In this document: positions 1-6,592 of the stretch, piece after piece
How positions within the stretch are numbered: the stretch's first letter is position 1
How the letters are laid out: each line of letters starts with the position of its first letter
DNA from: Dehalococcoidia bacterium
GTDB taxonomy: Bacteria; Chloroflexota; Dehalococcoidia; GIF9; AB-539-J10
Length of the DNA: 9,959 nt
Direction: 5' to 3'
Assembly: GCA_003562555.1 (NCBI GenBank)
Contig: PWUO01000249.1
Span: 1 to 9,959, forward strand
The notes under the pieces: generated by a model
Told to the model about the DNA's origin: nothing
The model's database searches: none
What the model saw: only the letters and a program-made list of their open reading frames with translations
Position numbers and translations under genes: made by a program

Positions 1-419
1 AGAAGCGCATTCGAGGCGACGTCGGTAAGCATGTGCACTTCGTCAACGATGTACACCTTTCGCGTGACCGTGCCGGATGCGTAGTGCACCCGCTCCCGAA
101 GCTGTCGAATGTCGTCGACCCCGCGGTTGCTTGCCGCATCGATTTCGATGACGTCGAGACAACGACCTTCGGAGATTGAGACACATGCGGAACAGGTGTT
201 ACAGGGCTCCCCACCCACCGGATTCTGGCAATTGACCGCCTTGGCGAGGATGCGCCCCGTACTGGTCTTGCCAGTTCCCCTCGGGCCACAGAAGAGGTAT
301 GCGTGGCCGACACGATTGCCTCTGACCGCGTTGCGAAGCGTCGTAGTGACCGTCTCCTGACCGACCACTTCACCAAGGGTCTGCGGACGCCACTTCCTGT
401 AGAGGACTTCTGATGACAT
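1..419 (-). CDS. dnaX: DNA polymerase III subunit gamma/tau, N-terminal part (runs off left edge)
   Basis: This is the clamp-loader ATPase that loads the beta sliding clamp at the replication fork. The 139 codons visible hold the classic start of the family (SSEVLYRKWRPQTLGEVVGQ). They also contain a Walker A loop GPRGTGKTS at residues 45-53, four zinc-binding cysteines at 64, 73, 76 and 79 (C-x8-C-x2-C-x2-C), and a Walker B box VYIVDEVH at about 122-129. The cysteine positions, as I recall, match those of the E. coli protein. The ATG at 417-419 gives the expected N-terminus. The gene is cut by the window edge, so the domain III and tau regions cannot be seen. No Shine-Dalgarno is visible; a TATAAT box lies only 15 nt upstream. 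It is 50 bp downstream of the DUF5667 gene on the same strand and may be partly co-transcribed with it. Confidence 0.97.
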   Translation of the reverse strand, partial: MSSEVLYRKWRPQTLGEVVGQETVTTTLRNAVRGNRVGHAYLFCGPRGTGKTSTGRILAKAVNCQNPVGGEPCNTCSACVSISEGRCLDVIEIDAASNRGVDDIRQLRERVHYASGTVTRKVYIVDEVHMLTDVASNAL

Positions 420-434
420 GACGATAACGCAGGT

Positions 435-440
435 ATTATA
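435..440 (-). promoter_or_regulatory. -10 box of a dnaX promoter (extended -10)
   Basis: On the minus strand this reads TGGTATAAT, a consensus -10 hexamer with the TG of an extended -10. I see no good -35 at 16-18 bp. The hexamer ends 15 nt before the dnaX ATG, so the predicted transcript start lies only about 8-9 nt before the start codon. The surrounding GGTATAATACC is an 11-bp palindrome. Confidence 0.6.
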
Positions 441-469
441 CCAGCGGAGGCGAATAACGGTCGCCGGAG

Positions 470-1279
470 CTACTGGGATGCGTGGGTCGTCCGGCTCTCC
501 AGATGGGCTATCGTGGCATCAAACTCACGGGAGAGTTCGAACATCAGGTGATCGATTCTCGGCTTCAATTCTTCCGGTGCCGTATCACGCACCACTGAGA
601 GCAGGCTGAGGGCCCCCTCACGATCCGAATTGAGGACGGCTACGGGAGACAGCGTGTCAGCGGTGCCTGACGGCCCCATTGTAATCGCGCTTCCATTCGA
701 GACATCGAAAAGTGCGCTGGCGGACATCTGTACGATAAGACTCACCGCCTCGCCTGCGAGCAGAACAGCTGTCTCGGCATCTCCTCTGGCTGCCATGCTC
801 GTCATCTCCGAAAGACGGCGCTCCACGTACTCCACTTGCAGCTGAGTGCGCTCATACTCTGAGGTAGTCAGCACAAGCCGCACCTGCTCTGTCGTCGTCT
901 TGACGGGATAGAAAAACCCGCTGGGGAGTGCGTTGAACGACGCGGCAAGTACACCGAGTCCGGCAAGGCACACCACCATCGCGGTCGCCATCGCCGTTAC
1001 CCACCGTCGCTGCCACCATGCGGAGAGGATGCCAGGAGTGGATTCCTTACGGGCGAGTCGTGCGAAGAACAGGTTCCTGATGCGGTTGCGGGCCGCGACC
1101 CTGAATCCGGGCGATGGCTCTACCGACCGCAACTGATGGACAACCAATTCGCTCGTCTGCAGCAACGGCATCAGCAGATCGCCGAGATCTGCCTCGTCCT
1201 CCGCATACGACGACACCTCGTCTCCGGCAATAAGCCGGTCGACGTACCGGTCGAACAGATCCTCTATTCTCTCGCTCAT
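470..1279 (-). CDS. Membrane-anchored DUF5667-domain protein, probable partner of the ECF sigma factor
   Basis: This 269-residue protein has an N-terminal cytoplasmic helical region (about 1-88) and one hydrophobic membrane segment at about 93-114 (VTAMATAMVVCLAGLGVLAA). The outside part begins with LPSGFFYPVKTTTEQVRLVL at 118-137. That YPVK...E...L stretch, followed by a helical ERTQLQVEYVERRLSEM region, is the pattern of DUF5667 proteins, which often sit next to ECF sigma genes in Actinobacteria and Chloroflexota. Its start overlaps the sigma stop as ATGA, and GGAG lies 8 nt upstream, so the two are translationally coupled. By position and topology it may act as an anti-sigma or signal-sensing factor, but I see no zinc-binding HxxxCxxC anti-sigma motif. 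The regulatory role is therefore inference. Confidence 0.8.
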   Translation of the reverse strand: MSERIEDLFDRYVDRLIAGDEVSSYAEDEADLGDLLMPLLQTSELVVHQLRSVEPSPGFRVAARNRIRNLFFARLARKESTPGILSAWWQRRWVTAMATAMVVCLAGLGVLAASFNALPSGFFYPVKTTTEQVRLVLTTSEYERTQLQVEYVERRLSEMTSMAARGDAETAVLLAGEAVSLIVQMSASALFDVSNGSAITMGPSGTADTLSPVAVLNSDREGALSLLSVVRDTAPEELKPRIDHLMFELSREFDATIAHLESRTTHASQ

Positions 1280-1818
1280 GCCGGTATCTCCATCAGTTTC
1301 CTGAGAGCCATGATCCCGTTATACTGCAGCGCCTTCACCGTTCCCGTGCTCTTACCCAGGGCACTGGCCACCTCGGTAGTGGTCAATCCGGCGCCGAACC
1401 GCAGCCAGATCACCTCACGCTGCGCAGGTGACAGCCTCCCAATGTTGTGCCTCACCTTCTCCAACTGCAGATTCTGCTCCGCCATGTCCGCCGGATCCGG
1501 ATCATCCAGCGACAGCACGGTTTCATCCGAATCTGCCCTCTCGACCCGTCTTTCTTTGCGGATGTGGTCGATCATCTTGTTGTGTGCAATGCGAAACAGC
1601 CACGACGCAAAGGGCACATCCCGCCACTGGAACGAGCCGATGACCTCCAGTACTTTGGCAAAGACCTCCTGTGTCAGATCCTCCGATTCCGCTTCGTTGC
1701 CCAGGCGCACGTAAAGGTAGCGGTAGACGCGATCGAAGTTCTCCTCGTAGAGCTTCGAGAAAGCATCTACATCTCCCCGGGCAGCCCGCGCAACAAGTTC
1801 CTGTTCTCCAGACATCAC
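1276..1818 (-). CDS. ECF-type (sigma-70 family, group 4) RNA polymerase sigma factor
   Basis: This 180-residue protein has only the two sigma domains typical of extracytoplasmic-function factors. Region 2 spans about residues 20-91: FSKLYEENFDRVYRYLYVRL, then the DLTQEVFAKV segment, then FASWLFRIAHNKMIDHIRK. Region 4 spans about 128-176: LSPAQREVIWLRFGAGLTTTEVASALG, then a helix-turn-helix with GTVKAL. A short acidic linker joins them. There is no SnoaL-like or other C-terminal extension. Start choice is open between GTG at 1816-1818 and ATG at 1813-1815; neither has a Shine-Dalgarno, and a TATAAT box ends 10 or 13 nt upstream. The following gene encodes a membrane DUF5667 protein with a 4-base overlap, so this looks like a signal-responsive sigma with its membrane partner. 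Its regulon cannot be read from this window. Confidence 0.95.
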   Translation of the reverse strand: MMSGEQELVARAARGDVDAFSKLYEENFDRVYRYLYVRLGNEAESEDLTQEVFAKVLEVIGSFQWRDVPFASWLFRIAHNKMIDHIRKERRVERADSDETVLSLDDPDPADMAEQNLQLEKVRHNIGRLSPAQREVIWLRFGAGLTTTEVASALGKSTGTVKALQYNGIMALRKLMEIPA

Positions 1819-1828
1819 AACGATGTCT

Positions 1829-1834
1829 ATTATA
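1829..1834 (-). promoter_or_regulatory. -10 box upstream of the ECF sigma gene
   Basis: TATAAT on the minus strand, 10 nt before the GTG and 13 nt before the ATG candidate start. At 17 bp the -35 position holds CGTACA (1852-1857), only a partial match to TTGACA. The predicted transcript start is within about 3-7 nt of the start codon, so the message would be almost leaderless. It looks like a housekeeping promoter; I do not see a convincing ECF-type promoter. Confidence 0.5.
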
Positions 1835-1857
1835 AGACAAACGTGACAGCATGTACG

Positions 1858-1884
1858 GAGGTTTACGTCTTAACCGGAAACCTC
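1858..1884. promoter_or_regulatory. Inverted repeat just upstream of the sigma promoter (possible operator)
   Basis: GAGGTTT at 1858-1864 and AAACCTC at 1878-1884 form a perfect 7-bp inverted repeat with a 13-nt spacer, so the half-site centres are 20 bp apart (about two helical turns). It abuts the candidate -35 of the sigma gene. This layout fits a dimeric regulator site, but no binding protein can be named. Confidence 0.35.
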
Positions 1885-1895
1885 ATCGACTTTCC

Positions 1896-1990
1896 ATGCG
1901 CGAGGACAACGCTACACGCGGAGACGCACGCGGACGCTCCAGAGACTACTGTGGCGAACTACAGCAGTCCATGGGCATGATGCGCGAGGA
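1896..1990. repeat. Pair of 11-nt direct repeats in the sigma-gap intergenic region
   Basis: ATGCGCGAGGA occurs at 1896-1906 and again at 1980-1990, exactly 84 bp apart. The region between gap and the sigma gene (1819-2076) holds no gene that I can support. It contains this repeat pair, the inverted repeat near the sigma promoter and the palindrome after gap. Confidence 0.4.
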
Positions 1991-2022
1991 TACTGTTTCC
2001 CACGATGAGGATAGAAACGTTG

Positions 2023-2052
2023 CTGCGGCGGACCGGTACCGGTCCGCCGCAG
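2023..2052 (-). terminator. 30-bp perfect palindrome, likely terminator of the pth-gap operon
   Basis: Two 15-nt arms (CTGCGGCGGACCGGT and its complement) meet with no spacer and give a very GC-rich hairpin. It starts 24 nt after the gap stop codon. On the minus strand it is followed by CAACGTTTCTAT, which has only a short T run, so it is not a textbook intrinsic terminator. Position between two gene groups on the same strand supports a terminator role; a protein-binding palindrome is the alternative. Confidence 0.6.
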
Positions 2053-2076
2053 TTGCATCAATCACCAATTGCCTGA

Positions 2077-3090
2077 CTAGAAACCCTTCGCCGCCACGAG
2101 GACAGCGAGATCGGCCAGCCTACAGCTGTAACCCCACTCGTTGTCGTACCAGGCCAGTACTTTCACCATTGAATCATCCATCACCATCGTGCTCAGGCTG
2201 TCAAAGATCGCGCTGTACGGCGACGCCTTGAAATCGCTGCTCACCAGCGGTTCCGTGCAGTACTGCAGCAATCCCTTAAGACTGCCTGCCGCAGCGTCCG
2301 CAAATGCGTTGTTTACATCATCTACGGTCACATTCTTCCCCAGATCCGCAACGAAGTCGACAAGCGACACCGTCGGCGTGGGCACGCGTATGGCGATTCC
2401 GTGAAGTTTTCCCTTCAACTCGGGGATCACCACGCCGACGACCTTGGCGGCACCGGTCGTCGTGGGGATCATGTTCACTGCAGCAGCTCGTGCACGGCGC
2501 AGATCCTTATGATACACGTCGAGGATCCGCTGATCATTGGTGTAGGAGTGAATCGTCGTCATGAGGCCCCTCTTGATGCCGAAGCTGTCATTAAGGACCT
2601 TGATCACCGGTGCGATGCAGTTGGTGGTGCATGACGCATTCGAGATGATGTGGTGAGCGCCGGGATCATAAGTGCCCTCATTGACACCGAGCACCAGGGT
2701 GACATCTTCGTTCTTGCCGGGTGCGGAGATAATCACCTTCTTCGCGCCCGCCGTACGATGGGCGGTCGCCTTCTCCGCGTCAGTGAAGAGGCCGGTCGAT
2801 TCAAGCACGATTTCCACGCCAAGATCACCCCAGGGCAGATTGGACGGATCACGCTCGGCAAGTACGCGTACACGTGAGCCATCTATGATAAGGTCATCGC
2901 CCTTCGCTTCCACAGTCCCCGGATAGACGCCGTAGTTACTGTCGTACTTGAACAGATGTGCATTCGTCGCAGCGTCAGTGAGATCGTTGACCGCCACCAC
3001 TTCGAGCGCGCCGCCGGACCGCTCCTTAATGGCCTTCAGAGCCAGACGGCCGATGCGGCCAAATCCATTGATTCCTACCTTCGTCGACAT
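2077..3090 (-). CDS. gap: Type I glyceraldehyde-3-phosphate dehydrogenase
   Basis: This enzyme oxidises and phosphorylates glyceraldehyde 3-phosphate to 1,3-bisphosphoglycerate with reduction of NAD(P)+, in glycolysis; the reverse reaction serves gluconeogenesis. The 337 residues match the family length. The Rossmann motif GINGFGRIGR is at residues 6-15, the catalytic Cys154 lies in SNASCTTNC, the base His181 in HSYTND, and the C-terminal signature WYDNEWGYS is at 314-322. Asp36 in VAVNDL is the usual mark of NAD+ preference. The residue equivalent to Pro188 of the Bacillus enzyme is Tyr193 (LDVYHKDLRRAR). The ATG is preceded by GGGAGG and AAGGA. It is the last gene of the pth operon, 19 nt after the MBL-fold gene, and is followed by a strong palindrome. 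Confidence 0.98.
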   Translation of the reverse strand: MSTKVGINGFGRIGRLALKAIKERSGGALEVVAVNDLTDAATNAHLFKYDSNYGVYPGTVEAKGDDLIIDGSRVRVLAERDPSNLPWGDLGVEIVLESTGLFTDAEKATAHRTAGAKKVIISAPGKNEDVTLVLGVNEGTYDPGAHHIISNASCTTNCIAPVIKVLNDSFGIKRGLMTTIHSYTNDQRILDVYHKDLRRARAAAVNMIPTTTGAAKVVGVVIPELKGKLHGIAIRVPTPTVSLVDFVADLGKNVTVDDVNNAFADAAAGSLKGLLQYCTEPLVSSDFKASPYSAIFDSLSTMVMDDSMVKVLAWYDNEWGYSCRLADLAVLVAAKGF

Positions 3091-3109
3091 TCCTTAACCT
3101 CCCGGTTCG

Positions 3110-4102
3110 CTATTTGGCAAGATAGACTGTCCTGCCATTCTGTTCCAGTGCGGCGATCTGCCCGGCGTTGATCAGATGTCGCAGCCACGCGATCATCGCA
3201 CATACTCCCGCTCGTCGCTCCCGAGCTTCAAGGTCATCGTACGCCACCTCAGCACCGTCAACCTTCCACGGCAAGTCCCGCGTAATCTGGTACGCGTCCT
3301 TCATCCCCTCGTCCAGCACTGCCAGTATCTGCCGCTGGCGCGCCTGCAGCAGGCGCAGAATCTCCTCGGACCGGATACTCAGGCTGTTGAACACAGGACC
3401 ATGTCCGGGGAAGACGAAACTGATCGGTCTCTCGCTGAGGTTCTCCAGCGAAGCGATGTAGTCTCCGGCCGGATCCTGTCCTGACTGGGGATCAACTCCC
3501 ACATGCGGAATCGCATCGAACAGGACGGTATCGCCACTGAACAGACGCCGCTTCCGGGCATCATAGAGGCACATGTGCCCCGGGGTATGTCCGGGCGTGT
3601 GGAGCACCTCGAACTGAAAGGTTCCGTTGGACACGATGTCGCCTTCCTCAACCACCACGTCAGGCTCAACCACCGTTACGTACTGTGCCCCCCAGGACGA
3701 AGCCTCCCGCATCTCGGCTGCCTCATCCGCCGGCACACCGTGCGACAGCAGCAGCTTCTCGGTCTCGTCCGCCAGCTTGCGGAAATCGCCGTACCGGGAC
3801 GGGATGAGTTCAGCATCCACCCGGTGCATAACTATCTTGGCATTGCAGAGCTCGCGCAACTTGGCTGCCATTCCGAAGTGGTCGGGATGCGCGTGGGTCA
3901 CCACGATCCAGTTGATCTCCTCAAAGGAAAGTCTCTCCACCCGCAGTTCCTCTCGGAACGCCCATATTGCCTCGGAATTGTCCCATCCACAGTCAACGAG
4001 AATGCTGCCCCGGTTACCCTCGATCACGTAAGCGTTGGTGAACCGTTCGATACCCTCCGGAAACGGGATACGGAGTTGATGTACGCCCGTAACGATCTCC
4101 AC
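3110..4102 (-). CDS. MBL-fold metallo-hydrolase with C-terminal winged-helix domain
   Basis: This 330-residue protein has the metallo-beta-lactamase fold in its first 240 residues. The metal-binding motif THAHPDHFG supplies His70, His72, Asp74 and His75. Further ligands are His172 in TPGHTPGH, Asp191 in FSGDT and His234 in FPGHGP. The tail (about 245-330) ends in AMIAWLRHLINAGQIAALE, resembling the small winged-helix domain of LACTB2-like hydrolases. The glyoxalase II-like GHTPGH motif suggests a thioester, phosphoester or RNA hydrolase, but the substrate cannot be read. It starts with GTG at 4100-4102, behind GAGGT that lies inside the last codons of eno, and sits between eno and gap. That position makes a role near lower glycolysis, such as removing a toxic side product, an attractive guess. 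Confidence 0.93.
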   Translation of the reverse strand: MEIVTGVHQLRIPFPEGIERFTNAYVIEGNRGSILVDCGWDNSEAIWAFREELRVERLSFEEINWIVVTHAHPDHFGMAAKLRELCNAKIVMHRVDAELIPSRYGDFRKLADETEKLLLSHGVPADEAAEMREASSWGAQYVTVVEPDVVVEEGDIVSNGTFQFEVLHTPGHTPGHMCLYDARKRRLFSGDTVLFDAIPHVGVDPQSGQDPAGDYIASLENLSERPISFVFPGHGPVFNSLSIRSEEILRLLQARQRQILAVLDEGMKDAYQITRDLPWKVDGAEVAYDDLEARERRAGVCAMIAWLRHLINAGQIAALEQNGRTVYLAK

Positions 4103-4108
4103 GAATCA

Positions 4109-5410
4109 CTACCTCACACTGTAGAACGCGTTTCTGCCTGCGTATCTCGCCGAGGCACCGAGATTCTCCTCGATGCGAAGAAGTTGATTATATTTGGCGA
4201 CCCGCTCGCCCCGACAGGGCGCCCCTGTCTTGATGAAGCCGGCGTTCGTCGCAACTGCCAGATCGGCGATGATCGTATCCTCGGTCTCTCCCGATCGATG
4301 GCTCACCACCGCAGTCCATCCCTCCTTCTTCGCACGCTCCACCACCGCCATGGTTTCTGTAAGCGTACCAATCTGATTGACCTTGATCAGAATCGAGTTG
4401 GATGCCTTGAGCTCAATTCCCTTCTCAAGGCGCTCAAGATTCGTCACATACAGATCGTCCCCAACGATCTGTACGCGCTTCCCTATCCGTGCCGTCAACA
4501 TACGCCAGCTGTCCCACTCCTCTTCTTCAAGTCCATCCTCGATGCTCAGAATAGGGTAGTCAGAAACCCACTTGGCGTACAACTCGACCATTCCAGTGCC
4601 ACTCAATGTCTGTCCGTCCCGCTCGAGCATGTACTTCCCATCCTTGAAGAAGCTCGAGGCCGCTGGGTCAAGCGCAAGCACGAAGTCCTCACCCGGCTCA
4701 AACCCGGCCAAGCTGACGGCCTCAAGGATAAGTTCCACCGCCTCACGATTGGAGGAAACCGCTGGAGCGAAACCTCCCTCATCACCGACCGTGGTACTCA
4801 GTCCTTTCGAGTGCAGCACTGACTTCAGGGTCTGGTACACCTCACAACTCATCCGCAATCCCTGGGAGAACGTGCCTGCACCGACCGGAACTATCATGTA
4901 CTCCTGAAAATCGGTCGAACCCACCGCGTGCTTTCCGCCATTGAAGACGTTGAGCATGGGCACAGGAAGGAGGGTTGCGTTCGCCCCTCCCAGGTAGCGA
5001 TAGAGTGGTATGCCAAGAAGCGCGGCTGCAGCCTTCGCGACGGCCATTGAAACACCGAGCAACGCATTCGCACCCAGCTTTGATTTGTTGGGAGTGCCAT
5101 CGATCTGGAGAAGCAGTCCATCTACGACCGCTTGCTGCAGGACTGACATCCCTCGAATCTCGGGGCCGATGCGCTCGGTGATATTGTGCACGGCCTTGAG
5201 CACGCCTTTGCCACCAAAACGGCTGCGGTCGTCGTCTCTAAGCTCGACTGCCTCATATGCACCGGTACTTGCTCCCGACGGGACCGCAGCCAGTCCGGAT
5301 CGTCCGCTCTCGGTGACCACCTCCACCTCGACAGTGGGATTGCCGCGCGAGTCGATGATCTCCCGCGCCTTCACATCGGCGATTCGCGAATCTCTCTCAA
5401 TCGAATTCAC
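4109..5410 (-). CDS. eno: Enolase (phosphopyruvate hydratase)
   Basis: Enolase interconverts 2-phosphoglycerate and phosphoenolpyruvate, and in many bacteria it is also part of the RNA degradosome. The 433 residues have the full family layout. The loop VPSGASTGAYEAVELRD starts at residue 43 and NGGKHAVGSTDFQEYMIVP lies at 157-175. The catalytic Glu211 is in GDEGGFAP. The magnesium ligands are Asp248 (ALDPAAS), Glu291 (SIEDGL) and Asp318 (VGDDL). Lys343 sits in LIKVNQIGTLTET, SHRSGETED is at 370-378, and Lys394 in IKTGAPCRGERVAKYN. All key residues are present. The start is GTG at 5408-5410 with AAAGGAG nine nt upstream, overlapping the end of the SLOG gene, which stops 6 nt before it. It is the third gene of the operon. 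Confidence 0.99.
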   Translation of the reverse strand: MNSIERDSRIADVKAREIIDSRGNPTVEVEVVTESGRSGLAAVPSGASTGAYEAVELRDDDRSRFGGKGVLKAVHNITERIGPEIRGMSVLQQAVVDGLLLQIDGTPNKSKLGANALLGVSMAVAKAAAALLGIPLYRYLGGANATLLPVPMLNVFNGGKHAVGSTDFQEYMIVPVGAGTFSQGLRMSCEVYQTLKSVLHSKGLSTTVGDEGGFAPAVSSNREAVELILEAVSLAGFEPGEDFVLALDPAASSFFKDGKYMLERDGQTLSGTGMVELYAKWVSDYPILSIEDGLEEEEWDSWRMLTARIGKRVQIVGDDLYVTNLERLEKGIELKASNSILIKVNQIGTLTETMAVVERAKKEGWTAVVSHRSGETEDTIIADLAVATNAGFIKTGAPCRGERVAKYNQLLRIEENLGASARYAGRNAFYSVR

Positions 5411-5416
5411 AGCACG

Positions 5417-5893
5417 TCACTCCTTTTCAGCCGCGAGCCTTAAGGCGAGATCCACTGCCTCCCGCGGCGTACCTGCTTCATGAATGGGGACCGGACCGGC
5501 ATCGGATTCTGCCAGTCGCCACGTAGTGATCCCTACTACCGGTATGCCGGAATCCAGCGCAAAGGCAATCTCGCTCAGCGTACCATATGCGCCCCCGATG
5601 GCAATAACGGCATCGCTGGAACGCACGACTGCGATATTGCGTGCCTGTCCTGTTCCGGTCACGATGGGTAAGGATATCCAGCAGTTCGCCGACGATCTGT
5701 CGTTGCCAGGCAGAATGCCAATCGTGAACCCCCCGCGGGAGCGTGCACCTCTACAGGCAGCCTCCATCACGCCTCCAAGTCCTCCACACACAACCGCCAC
5801 GTTGTTCTCGGCGAGCAGTGCCCCTACCTCCTCAGCCGCAGCCGACTCTGCGACCGAACATGCTGACCTTCCGATCACCGCTATGACACGCAT
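5417..5893 (-). CDS. TIGR00725 / SLOG-family nucleotide-binding-like protein (LOG relative)
   Basis: This 158-residue Rossmann-type protein belongs to the SLOG group, related to LOG cytokinin phosphoribohydrolases and DprA. The visible motifs are MRVIAVIG at the start, VVCGGLGGVMEAACRGA at 34-50 and IAIGGAYGTLSEIAFAL at 97-113. The second glycine motif replaces the PGGxGT of true LOG enzymes with GGAYGT, as expected for TIGR00725 proteins. Their reaction is unknown; binding of a nucleotide or nucleotide sugar is the usual guess. I prefer the ATG at 5891-5893, because the longer reading from 5959 would overlap pth by 58 bp and adds a tail without homology. The Shine-Dalgarno is weak (AGG about 8 nt upstream), so coupling to pth, whose stop lies 8 nt before the start, is likely. 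Confidence 0.87.
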   Translation of the reverse strand: MRVIAVIGRSACSVAESAAAEEVGALLAENNVAVVCGGLGGVMEAACRGARSRGGFTIGILPGNDRSSANCWISLPIVTGTGQARNIAVVRSSDAVIAIGGAYGTLSEIAFALDSGIPVVGITTWRLAESDAGPVPIHEAGTPREAVDLALRLAAEKE

Positions 5894-5901
5894 GTCTGCG
5901 C

Positions 5902-6495
5902 CTATACTACACTGTTGAATCGGTTCATTGCAGCGTCCACACCATCGGTCACGATACATTCAAGGACATCACCCACTCTTATCACAGCTTCCTCAACGAT
6001 GGACTCTTCTTCAGATGTGAATGCACTCAAGACGTAGCTGATCAGAGACTCGTCGGACCATCGAGTGTCTTCCAGGTCGTCAGGCCTGCCGATGCCCACA
6101 CGTACACGTGGAAACCGATCCGTGTTGATCTGTGTGATGATCGACCTGACTCCGTTGTGTCCTCCCGGGCCACCGGAAGATCGAATCCGCAGGCGTCCGA
6201 GTGGCAGGTCGACATCATCATAGACCACCACGAGGTCCTCTGACCGGATGCCGAAGGTATGCAGGAGCCCGGCGGCTGAGTGACCACTCAGATTCATATA
6301 CGTCCGCGGCTTGGCCAGTACTACGTTCACTTCCGACACATGGAATTCGGCCAGCCGGGCCTTGCATGCAGTGCGGGAGAAACGCGATCCGTGTGTCACT
6401 GCGAAATGATCGACACAACGAAATCCCACATTGTGCCTGGTACGCGCATATTCCGTGCCCGGATTACCAAGGCCCATGATAACGATGGTTCGCAT
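5902..6495 (-). CDS. pth: Peptidyl-tRNA hydrolase
   Basis: Pth frees tRNA from peptides that drop off the ribosome and is essential in most bacteria. The 197 residues match the family. GLGNPGTEYARTRHNVGF at residues 8-25 carries the substrate-binding Asn and the catalytic His of the RHN motif. KPRTYMNLSG holds the second conserved Asn. VVYDDVDLPLG carries the catalytic-dyad Asp, and SSGGPGGHNGVRSI holds the conserved GGHNG loop. It is the first gene of a five-gene minus-strand operon leading into the SLOG gene, eno, the MBL-fold gene and gap. There is no Shine-Dalgarno, and a consensus -10 box lies 12 nt before the ATG, so the message is predicted to have a leader of only a few bases. Confidence 0.98.
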   Translation of the reverse strand: MRTIVIMGLGNPGTEYARTRHNVGFRCVDHFAVTHGSRFSRTACKARLAEFHVSEVNVVLAKPRTYMNLSGHSAAGLLHTFGIRSEDLVVVYDDVDLPLGRLRIRSSGGPGGHNGVRSIITQINTDRFPRVRVGIGRPDDLEDTRWSDESLISYVLSAFTSEEESIVEEAVIRVGDVLECIVTDGVDAAMNRFNSVV

Positions 6496-6507
6496 GGCTG
6501 AATCCGC

Positions 6508-6536
6508 ATTATAGAGTAGCGGGTGTCCCGAGCCAA
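6508..6536 (-). promoter_or_regulatory. Sigma-70 type promoter of the pth operon
   Basis: On the minus strand, TTGGCT (6531-6536) is followed after exactly 17 nt by TATAAT (6508-6513). The -10 box ends 12 nt before the pth ATG, so transcription should begin about 5-6 nt before the start codon. It is the best -35/-10 pair on the minus strand of this window and probably drives the whole pth-to-gap operon. Confidence 0.75.
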
Positions 6537-6544
6537 CAGACTAT

Positions 6545-6581
6545 GGCCTGCAGAGGGTGTTCCTTGACACCTTGTGAGGCC
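6545..6581. promoter_or_regulatory. Nested dyad between the divergent promoters
   Basis: Two concentric inverted repeats share the centre at about 6563: GGCCT (6545-6549) with AGGCC (6577-6581), and GGTGT (6556-6560) with ACACC (6567-6571). The dyad covers the -35 box of the plus-strand gene at 6703 and begins 8 bp from the -35 of the pth promoter. A regulator bound here could affect both promoters. This is inference from position. Confidence 0.4.
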
Positions 6582-6592
6582 CACGATACCAT
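6564..6592 (+). promoter_or_regulatory. Sigma-70 type promoter of the uncharacterised plus-strand gene
   Basis: A perfect TTGACA (6564-6569) is followed after 17 nt by TACCAT (6587-6592), four of six matches to TATAAT. The predicted start near 6599 gives a leader of about 100 nt before the ATG at 6703, in clear contrast to the very short leaders on the minus strand. Confidence 0.6.

Noticed and set aside
1851..2231. Plus-strand frame of 126 codons in the gap-sigma intergenic region
   Set aside because: No Shine-Dalgarno, low-complexity Arg/Pro/Ser composition, crosses the palindrome and ends inside the gap gene antisense.
3503..4822. Long plus-strand reading frame of 439 codons
   Set aside because: It lies antisense across the MBL gene and most of enolase, both certain by motif. 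Its sequence is rich in His, Arg and Leu and has no family pattern.
5894..5959. N-terminal extension of the SLOG gene
   Set aside because: It would overlap pth by 58 bp and adds a Cys/Arg-rich tail; family members begin at MRVIAVIG.
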